Below are positions 1-3,691 of a DNA stretch of 5,219 bases, one piece after another. The notes below the pieces were generated by a model. That model was given only the letters and a program-made list of their open reading frames with translations. It searched no databases and had not been told where the DNA came from. The DNA lies in NCBI GenBank assembly GCA_026985835.1, contig JALSPS010000015.1, forward strand, positions 1 through 5,219, given 5' to 3'. The position numbers and the translations under genes are program-made. The stretch is from Candidatus Kaiserbacteria bacterium (GTDB taxonomy: Bacteria; Patescibacteriota; Minisyncoccia; Phycocordibacterales; UBA2100). The stretch's first letter is position 1; every line of letters starts with the position of its first letter.

Positions 1-79
1 TTTCAGAGTCGCGCAATCCAGTATCAACCTCAAACAGAGATTGTAATACTACGCTTCTTGCTATGTGTCTATTCGCCAT
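1..79 (-). CDS. nusB: Transcription antitermination factor NusB (partial, N-terminus only)
   Basis: Only the first 26 codons are in the window; the gene runs off the left edge. The ATG is at 79-77 and the translation begins MANRHIARSVVLQSLFEVD, which is the classic NusB N-terminus (a short basic start, then the first helix with the R-S-x-V-L-Q-x-L-F-E pattern). NusB is a small all-helical RNA-binding protein that works with NusE (ribosomal protein S10) on boxA RNA to support antitermination of rRNA transcription. It lies downstream of rpmF on the same strand, but a terminator (153-178) and its own promoter (112-139) separate the two, so it is probably an independent unit. No clear Shine-Dalgarno precedes the ATG. 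The fragment is too short to judge completeness; the identification rests on the N-terminal motif alone. Confidence 0.85.
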   Translation of the reverse strand, partial: MANRHIARSVVLQSLFEVDTGLRDSE

Positions 80-97
80 AAAGAACTAATTGTTATC

Positions 98-115
98 TAC
101 TAATGTCAATTAGTA
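98..115. repeat. Short inverted repeat over the nusB promoter -10
   Basis: TACTAAT (98-104) and ATTAGTA (109-115) form a perfect 7-bp inverted repeat with a GTCA centre. GTTAT and ATAAC further out extend it imperfectly. It overlaps the -10 hexamer and predicted start site of nusB on the minus strand. It could be an operator or a small hairpin at the 5' end of the nusB mRNA, or chance in AT-rich DNA. Confidence 0.3.
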
Positions 116-139
116 TAACAAGATTATGAGCTCTGGCAA
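112..139 (-). promoter_or_regulatory. Predicted promoter of nusB
   Basis: Read on the minus strand, TTGCCA (139-134) and TATACT (117-112) are separated by 16 bp. The -10 is preceded by TG and one base, giving an extended -10. Transcription would start near 105, leaving a leader of about 26 nt before the nusB ATG at 79. Confidence 0.55.
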
Positions 140-150
140 GTTTGCAGTGT

Positions 151-178
151 GAAAAACCGAGGATAAATCCCCGGTTTT
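151..178 (-). terminator. Intrinsic terminator of rpmF
   Basis: Arms 153-163 and 168-178 form an 11-bp stem with a 4-nt loop. On the minus strand the one imperfect pair becomes a G-U wobble, and the stem runs into a U-rich tail (156-151), so the direction is minus. The rpmF stop codon (179-177) overlaps the base of the stem. Confidence 0.8.
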
Positions 179-524
179 AATCATCTTTTTTATCTTTCTT
201 GGATTTTGTAGTTTTCTTTTTTGCAGTATTTTTTTTGGATGTTTCTTTTTTTGCGGTTTTGGTTTTTGTTTCTTTTTCTGGAGAATCATCAGATGCTTTT
301 TTTGTAATTTTGCTATCAGAAAGTTGTTTTTGCATTTTCTTTTCTTTTTTTGCCACAACATCAACAACTAACTTACCTCTGTAATATCCACAATCCGGAC
401 AAACTCTGTGACGCAAATGGTATCCACCACAGTTGGAGCACTTTGAAAGACGTGGCTCCTTTAGAGCGTGATGACTCCTTCTATTATCTCGGTGCGCCCG
501 AGTTACTCTCATTCGTACAACCAT
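177..524 (-). CDS. rpmF: 50S ribosomal protein bL32 with long lysine-rich C-terminal tail
   Basis: The 115-residue product is bL32 of the large ribosomal subunit. The basic N-terminus MVVRMRVTRAHRDNRRSHHA is the family signature. A four-cysteine zinc knuckle follows: C29-x2-C32-x9-C42-x2-C45. Family members are usually about 55-65 residues. Here residues 59-115 form an extra tail with 23 lysines in 57 positions plus Thr, Ser, Asp and Glu, likely disordered and perhaps touching rRNA. The start chosen is the ATG at 524, because the family signature begins there. An in-frame TTG at 563 would add 13 unrelated residues and overlaps the predicted promoter. ATG 512 is a further in-frame option but would cut the conserved start. 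There is no Shine-Dalgarno; the promoter lies so close that the mRNA is probably nearly leaderless. A terminator follows at once. Confidence 0.95.
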   Translation of the reverse strand: MVVRMRVTRAHRDNRRSHHALKEPRLSKCSNCGGYHLRHRVCPDCGYYRGKLVVDVVAKKEKKMQKQLSDSKITKKASDDSPEKETKTKTAKKETSKKNTAKKKTTKSKKDKKDD

Positions 525-532
525 ACCGCGCA

Positions 533-560
533 AGTATACAGAATTTACAGAATTTTGCAA
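533..560 (-). promoter_or_regulatory. Predicted rpmF promoter giving a near-leaderless mRNA
   Basis: On the minus strand TTGCAA (560-555) and TATACT (538-533) are 16 bp apart. Only 8 nt separate the -10 from the ATG at 524, so transcription should begin at or within a few bases of the start codon. The AT-rich stretch 564-600 could hold an alternative upstream promoter. Confidence 0.5.
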
Positions 561-612
561 CAAAAAATCCAGATTTGTTATATTTAAAATTTTTTATATA
601 AAACTCTCCAAT

Positions 613-644
613 AAATAAACCCGCGTTGATAAATCAACGCGGGT
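613..644 (-). terminator. Intrinsic terminator of the small gene at 650-910
   Basis: Perfect 11-bp stem from arms 619-629 and 634-644 around a TAAA/TTTA loop. On the minus strand it is followed by a U-rich run (TTTATTTAT), while the plus strand is followed by A's, so the direction is minus. It starts about 6 nt after the stop codon at 652-650. Confidence 0.85.
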
Positions 645-649
645 AAAAC

Positions 650-910
650 TTACCTATTTCTATATCTCCACTGGCTCGGAATAAGCCAGCAATCAAAAAT
701 CAGTTTTTTACCATAACACAAGCACAAATATGCACCCCCGTCATTATATATAGACAATGAAATACTGCACTCTTGAATATCAATTTCTTCTTCTTTTATT
801 TTACGGAGAACACGAGCCTTTACTTTTTTTGATAAAATAACTTCATCTTGCGCGGTGAATGCAAGAGGATACTCTTCAGCTGGCGTTATATCAATTGATA
901 CTAGAGACAT
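650..910 (-). CDS. Small hypothetical protein, 86 aa
   Basis: I do not recognise the family. The ORF looks real: ATG 910 has a strong Shine-Dalgarno (GGGAGGT, 4 nt spacing), the best in the window, and a perfect terminator follows the stop. The product starts MSLVSIDITPAEEYP, has a basic central segment (residues 28-39, KKVKARVLRKIK), then an alternating hydrophobic half with four cysteines (C48, C63, C65, C74), and ends in a basic aromatic tail (WRYRNR). There is no signal peptide or membrane helix, so it is probably a small cytoplasmic alpha/beta protein. The C63-x-C65 pair with C74 could bind metal, but no known zinc motif is visible. It is divergent from thrS and shares the upstream region, which does not prove a shared function. 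Confidence 0.75.
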   Translation of the reverse strand: MSLVSIDITPAEEYPLAFTAQDEVILSKKVKARVLRKIKEEEIDIQECSISLSIYNDGGAYLCLCYGKKLIFDCWLIPSQWRYRNR

Positions 911-914
911 TTTT

Positions 915-921
915 ACCTCCC
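915..921 (-). promoter_or_regulatory. Strong Shine-Dalgarno of the 86-aa gene
   Basis: On the minus strand GGGAGGT is followed by AAAA and the ATG at 910. It fixes the start of that gene and shows that this genome does use SD-led initiation. None of the other starts in the window has a comparable site. Confidence 0.8.
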
Positions 922-986
922 TCTTATTGATTGAGCCTGCGCAGTAGCCTACAGATTTTTAAAAAAAATGCAAATCGAATAATCCA

Positions 987-1002
987 CAAGCAAATTTACT
1001 TG
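987..1002. repeat. 16-bp near-perfect palindrome in the divergent intergenic region
   Basis: CAAGCAAATTTACTTG reads the same on both strands except for one pair (991/998). It overlaps the start of the predicted -35 of thrS and lies between divergent genes, where an operator would be expected. Chance is possible in AT-rich DNA. Confidence 0.3.
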
Positions 1003-1030
1003 CAAAATATGATATTTGTTTTAGTATACA
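1000..1030 (+). promoter_or_regulatory. Predicted promoter of the thrS leader
   Basis: TTGCAA (1000-1005) is followed by TAGTAT (1022-1027, 16-bp spacing) or TATACA (1025-1030, 19-bp spacing). Either places the transcription start near 1034-1037, just where the first pairing segment of the T-box leader begins. The hexamers resemble those of the rpmF and nusB promoters. Confidence 0.45.
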
Positions 1031-1036
1031 GATATT

Positions 1037-1193
1037 GCAGGGATTGTTGTGGTCACCAACCACAAGCTTGCGCGGGATTGTTCCCCTAACCTGCTTAAAT
1101 AAGTGCCTTGCTGTTTGCAAGGAAGCCGGGTGGAACCGCGGCAAGAGTCGTCCCGGCAGAACGCGCTTTGCGCGTTCTGCCGGGACGATTTTT
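1037..1193 (+). ncRNA. T-box riboswitch (tRNA-Thr sensing leader) of thrS
   Basis: A cis-acting leader that binds uncharged tRNA and then prevents termination. Elements seen in order: a possible closing helix GCAGG (1037-1041) with CCTGC (1090-1094); inside it a 7-bp hairpin (1047-1053 with 1059-1065) whose loop CACCA contains the Thr codon ACC at 1055-1057; a second small hairpin GGGA/TCCC (1074-1085 region); a Stem III-like hairpin CCTTGC/GCAAGG (1106-1122); and the antiterminator. In the antiterminator GCCGGG (1125-1130) pairs with CCCGGC (1152-1157), around the 7-nt bulge TGGAACC (1131-1137), with GCG/CGT above it. TGGA would pair with a tRNA 3' end UCCA. Segment 1148-1157 is shared with the terminator, so the two folds exclude each other. 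The T-box core is certain. The Stem I reading is inference: it is far shorter than the classical form with AG bulge and distal loop. Confidence 0.9.
1148..1193 (+). terminator. T-box-controlled intrinsic terminator before thrS
   Basis: Perfect 19-bp stem (1148-1166 with 1170-1188), TTT loop, followed by TTTTTATT. The first ten bases of its 5' arm also form the 3' side of the T-box antiterminator, which is the expected switch. It ends 18 nt before the thrS ATG. Confidence 0.95.
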
Positions 1194-1211
1194 ATTAACT
1201 AACGAAAAAAT

Positions 1212-2984
1212 ATGGATGATAAATCAATAAAATTAAAACATTCCGCCAGTCATATTATGACAGCCGCCGTACAAATGCTCTATGGTAAAGATAAGATTTC
1301 TTTGGGAGTCGGACCTTGGACGGAAGAAGGGTTTTATCAAGACTTTGATTTTGGCAAAGTGGATTTCAAAGAAACAGATTTAAAAAAAATAGAAAAAAAG
1401 ATGCGTTGGATAATCAATAAAGATTTTCCCATTAAAAAACAAGTCGTGTCAAAAGAAGAAGCGCTTGCTCTACACAAAGGAGACAGATACAAAGAGGAAC
1501 TTATAGAAGAAATAAGCAAAAATGGAGAAGAAATAAGTGTTTATTATATCGGAGAAAATCTTGAAAATGCAATTTCTTCTCAGCTTTGTGAAGGTCCGCA
1601 TATCGAAAAAACCGGTCAATTAAAAGCATTCAAATTAACAAAAATTGCCGGAGCATATTGGCGAGGAGATGAAAATAATCCTATGCTTACAAGAATTTAT
1701 GGAGTTGCATTTGAAGATGAAGAGGAACTAAAAAAATATCAAGAAAAAATTGAAGAAGCAAAAAAACGCGATCATCGCAAACTTGGCAAAGAACTTGGAT
1801 TATTTACATTTTCAGATCTGATAGGCGCCGGATTACCCCTTTTTACACCGAAAGGTACATTAATGCGTGATCTTATAACAAATAAAATATGGGGTCTTCA
1901 AAAAGAACTCGGATGGAAGAGGGTTACAATTCCTCATATAACAAAAAAAGAACTTTACGAAACGAGCGGACATTGGGAAAAATTTAAAGATGATTTATTT
2001 AAGGTAAAAGGCAAGGGTGATACACAGTTTGTTATGAAGCCTATGAATTGCCCTCATCATACTCAAATTTACGCATCCGAACCACGCTCATATAAAGATT
2101 TACCAATGCGCTTTGCTGAAAATGGCGTTGTATACCGTGATGAACAAGCCGGAGAGCTACTTGGACTGGCCAGAGTACGCGCAATAACTCAAGATGACGG
2201 ACACGCGTTTTGCGCAGAAGATCAAATTGAAGAAGAAATAAGAAACATTGTTTCAATCATAAAATCATTTTACACATCTCTTGGTATGTATAAAGATGGA
2301 GAATTTTGGGTTTCCTTATCAGTAAGCGACCCAAAACACCCAGAAAAATATATGATTGAAGAGGATGGACTCTTTATCAAAGCCGAAGAAACACTTGAGC
2401 GCATAGCTAAAGAAGAAAATCTTCCGTACAAAAGGATTGAGGGCGAAGCTGCGTTTTACGGTCCGAAGCTTGATTTTCAATTTAAAGATGCACTTGGCAG
2501 AGAATGGCAACTCGGCACCGTTCAGCTTGATTTTTCAATGCCTAAACGCTTTAACCTGGAATACACTGATAAAGATGGAAAAAAGAAAAGACCGATTATG
2601 ATTCACCGCGCAATTGCAGGCTCACTTGAGCGCTTTATGGCGGTTATGATAGAACATTTTGCCGGCCATTTTCCTGTTTGGCTCGCTCCAGAACAGCTCC
2701 GAATTATACCAATTGCGAACGAATATAATGAATACGCGCAAAGTGCTTTAAAAGAAATGCAAAATGCCGATATACGCGTATATTTTGATAATTCCACAGA
2801 TTCTCTTGGCAAAAAAATACGCAAAGCAAAAACAGAAAAGATTCCATATATTGCTGTTATCGGCGAAGATGAACAAAAAACAAACTCACTAAAAATTGAA
2901 GCCTCCAAAAATACAGATATTAAATCCGGAGTATATGGCATTGATGAATTTATTCAAAAATTACAAAGTGAAATAAGCGCATAA
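1212..2984 (+). CDS. thrS: Threonyl-tRNA synthetase, TGS-less form
   Basis: Class II synthetase (590 aa) that activates Thr with ATP, charges tRNA-Thr and edits Ser-tRNA-Thr. The editing (SAD/N2) domain starts at the N-terminus with H10-x3-H14 and C126-x3-H130. The catalytic core carries the zinc ligands C280 (MNCPHH), H331 (QDDGHAFC) and H465 (MIHRAIAG). Motif 2 spans about 300-335, and motif 3 is around GSLERF (470-475) with R474. The HGTP anticodon-binding domain covers about 492-588. All key residues are present. The roughly 60-residue N-terminal TGS domain of the 640-residue E. coli-type enzyme is missing. This is not an annotation error, because an in-frame stop (1200-1202) lies just upstream of the ATG. 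There is no Shine-Dalgarno in the 18 nt between the T-box terminator and the ATG. The T-box leader should induce it when Thr-tRNA charging falls. A terminator follows. Confidence 0.97.
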   Translation: MDDKSIKLKHSASHIMTAAVQMLYGKDKISLGVGPWTEEGFYQDFDFGKVDFKETDLKKIEKKMRWIINKDFPIKKQVVSKEEALALHKGDRYKEELIEEISKNGEEISVYYIGENLENAISSQLCEGPHIEKTGQLKAFKLTKIAGAYWRGDENNPMLTRIYGVAFEDEEELKKYQEKIEEAKKRDHRKLGKELGLFTFSDLIGAGLPLFTPKGTLMRDLITNKIWGLQKELGWKRVTIPHITKKELYETSGHWEKFKDDLFKVKGKGDTQFVMKPMNCPHHTQIYASEPRSYKDLPMRFAENGVVYRDEQAGELLGLARVRAITQDDGHAFCAEDQIEEEIRNIVSIIKSFYTSLGMYKDGEFWVSLSVSDPKHPEKYMIEEDGLFIKAEETLERIAKEENLPYKRIEGEAAFYGPKLDFQFKDALGREWQLGTVQLDFSMPKRFNLEYTDKDGKKKRPIMIHRAIAGSLERFMAVMIEHFAGHFPVWLAPEQLRIIPIANEYNEYAQSALKEMQNADIRVYFDNSTDSLGKKIRKAKTEKIPYIAVIGEDEQKTNSLKIEASKNTDIKSGVYGIDEFIQKLQSEISA

Positions 2985-2986
2985 TC

Positions 2987-3023
2987 AAAGCCCCGCAAGA
3001 GCGAAGCTCTTGCGGGGCTTTTT
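2987..3023 (+). terminator. Terminator after thrS (16-bp hairpin), possibly bidirectional
   Basis: Arms 2987-3002 and 3006-3021 pair perfectly around a GAA triloop, with a T-run at 3019-3023 on the plus strand. It starts 3 nt after the thrS stop. The convergent gene ending at 3036 may use it from the other side, but the minus-strand U-tail is weak. Its core is repeated in inverse orientation at 3598-3622. Confidence 0.9.
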
Positions 3024-3035
3024 GCAACAAAACAA

Positions 3036-3494
3036 CTAATGATAAAACGGAGTCCCGTATGCCTCTGTTAGAAATTGATTTGGCATACCATATCTATTAT
3101 TCCAATCTTCCAAAGCATCCGAACAATTAGCGTGGCTGTTTGTACTCTCATAATATGGCCCTATGGTATAATTATCATAGCAAGGCGTGTAATACTGTGG
3201 GTAGTACTGTGTGTAGTATTGCGGGTAATACTGTGTGTAGTATTGCGGATACGAATAAGTATAATTCTGGGTATAGGTATTTGGAGTATGATAATAATAG
3301 TTCACAGGAGCGGAATTATAATTTGTATATCTAAATCCGGCATTTATAGGAATTCCAGCATATTGTCCATTATACTGAAAGCCTATATTAACCGCAGTTT
3401 TAGCAGAAACAGTATTTAACGGAACAACAATTGTAAATACCATCAATACAAAAGCTAATGTGATCTTTGTTATTATTTTATTTACTCTTTTCAT
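3036..3494 (-). CDS. Secreted tyrosine-rich repeat protein (152 aa)
   Basis: I know no family for it. Residues 1-31 form a Sec signal peptide: basic MKRVNKIITK, a hydrophobic core to about residue 25, and a likely cleavage after VSA (residue 31). The mature part is rich in Tyr, Asn, Gln, Thr and Pro. Residues 36-60 contain a loose duplication (NIGFQYN / NAGFRYT). Residues 80-103 hold tandem copies of YPQYYTQY with an 8-residue period, matched by a 24-nt DNA repeat at about 3180-3250. Two cysteines (C105, C124) in the less repetitive C-terminal part could form one disulfide. There is no membrane helix or anchor after the signal, so it is probably exported and then assembled or bound at the surface. 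A perfect consensus promoter lies 9 nt upstream of the ATG at 3494, with no Shine-Dalgarno. It is next to another surface gene on the same strand. Confidence 0.85.
   Translation of the reverse strand: MKRVNKIITKITLAFVLMVFTIVVPLNTVSAKTAVNIGFQYNGQYAGIPINAGFRYTNYNSAPVNYYYHTPNTYTQNYTYSYPQYYTQYYPQYYTQYYPQYYTPCYDNYTIGPYYESTNSHANCSDALEDWNNRYGMPNQFLTEAYGTPFYH
3180..3250 (-). repeat. 24-nt tandem repeat coding for YPQYYTQY units
   Basis: About three units of 24 nt, each coding for eight residues in frame, lie inside the tyrosine-rich secreted protein. The units differ at only a few bases, which suggests slippage or unequal exchange within the gene. Confidence 0.7.
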
Positions 3495-3503
3495 AATAAG
3501 TAC

Positions 3504-3532
3504 ATTATACTATAATGATATATATTTGTCAA
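3504..3532 (-). promoter_or_regulatory. Perfect consensus sigma70-type promoter of the Tyr-rich gene
   Basis: On the minus strand TTGACA (3532-3527) and TATAAT (3509-3504) are separated by exactly 17 bp: both hexamers and the spacing are consensus. The ATG at 3494 begins 9 nt after the -10, so transcription should start 0-4 nt before the start codon. A 15-bp palindrome (CATTATA-C-TATAATG, 3503-3517) overlaps the -10. Confidence 0.85.
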
Positions 3533-3592
3533 GGTCTTTGGGTTATCATATATGTAATCCAAACATACCTATTAATAAAAGCCTGGAAACAC

Positions 3593-3627
3593 AAGGTCCC
3601 GCAAGAGCTTCGCTCTTGCGGGACCTT
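3593..3627 (-). terminator. 16-bp hairpin downstream of the surface-protein gene
   Basis: Arms 3593-3608 and 3612-3627 pair perfectly. The 25-nt core (3598-3622) is the exact reverse complement of the core of the thrS terminator (2992-3016), while the outer 5 bp differ but still pair. The orientation (GAA triloop on the minus strand) and position, 64 nt after the stop at 3692, suggest it serves the minus-strand gene. No good U-run follows on either strand, so it may be an mRNA 3'-end stabiliser or a mobile-like repeat instead. Confidence 0.6.
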
Positions 3628-3691
3628 TGCGTCGTTTTGAAGGCTTATTTATTTTGACAATTATCTTAGACGGCGACACTCAATTTACAAA

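Noticed and set aside
110..367. Lysine-rich ORF on the minus strand overlapping the rpmF tail
   Set aside because: It is an alternate frame of the A-rich bL32 tail codons and runs through the rpmF terminator; bL32 is clearly the real frame.
525..563. TTG start at 563 for bL32
   Set aside because: It adds 13 residues not seen in the family and lies inside the predicted promoter; the conserved protein start is at 524.
1023..1028. TATACT on the minus strand as the promoter of the 86-aa gene
   Set aside because: It arises from the self-complementary GTATAC, has no -35 at proper spacing, and would give a leader of over 100 nt; no convincing promoter for that gene was found.
1037..1160. tRNA-like cloverleaf in the thrS leader
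   Set aside because: The several hairpins fit a T-box with antiterminator and terminator; no T-loop or acceptor pattern of a tRNA is present.
3075..3419. Plus-strand ORF rich in Ile and Val opposite the Tyr-rich gene
   Set aside because: It is the antisense of tyrosine codons; the minus frame has a signal peptide and a perfect promoter.
3488..3516. Plus-strand promoter (TTTTCA / TATAAT) opposite the consensus promoter
   Set aside because: The TATAAT comes from the palindrome over the minus -10, the -35 is weak, and no plus-strand gene follows.
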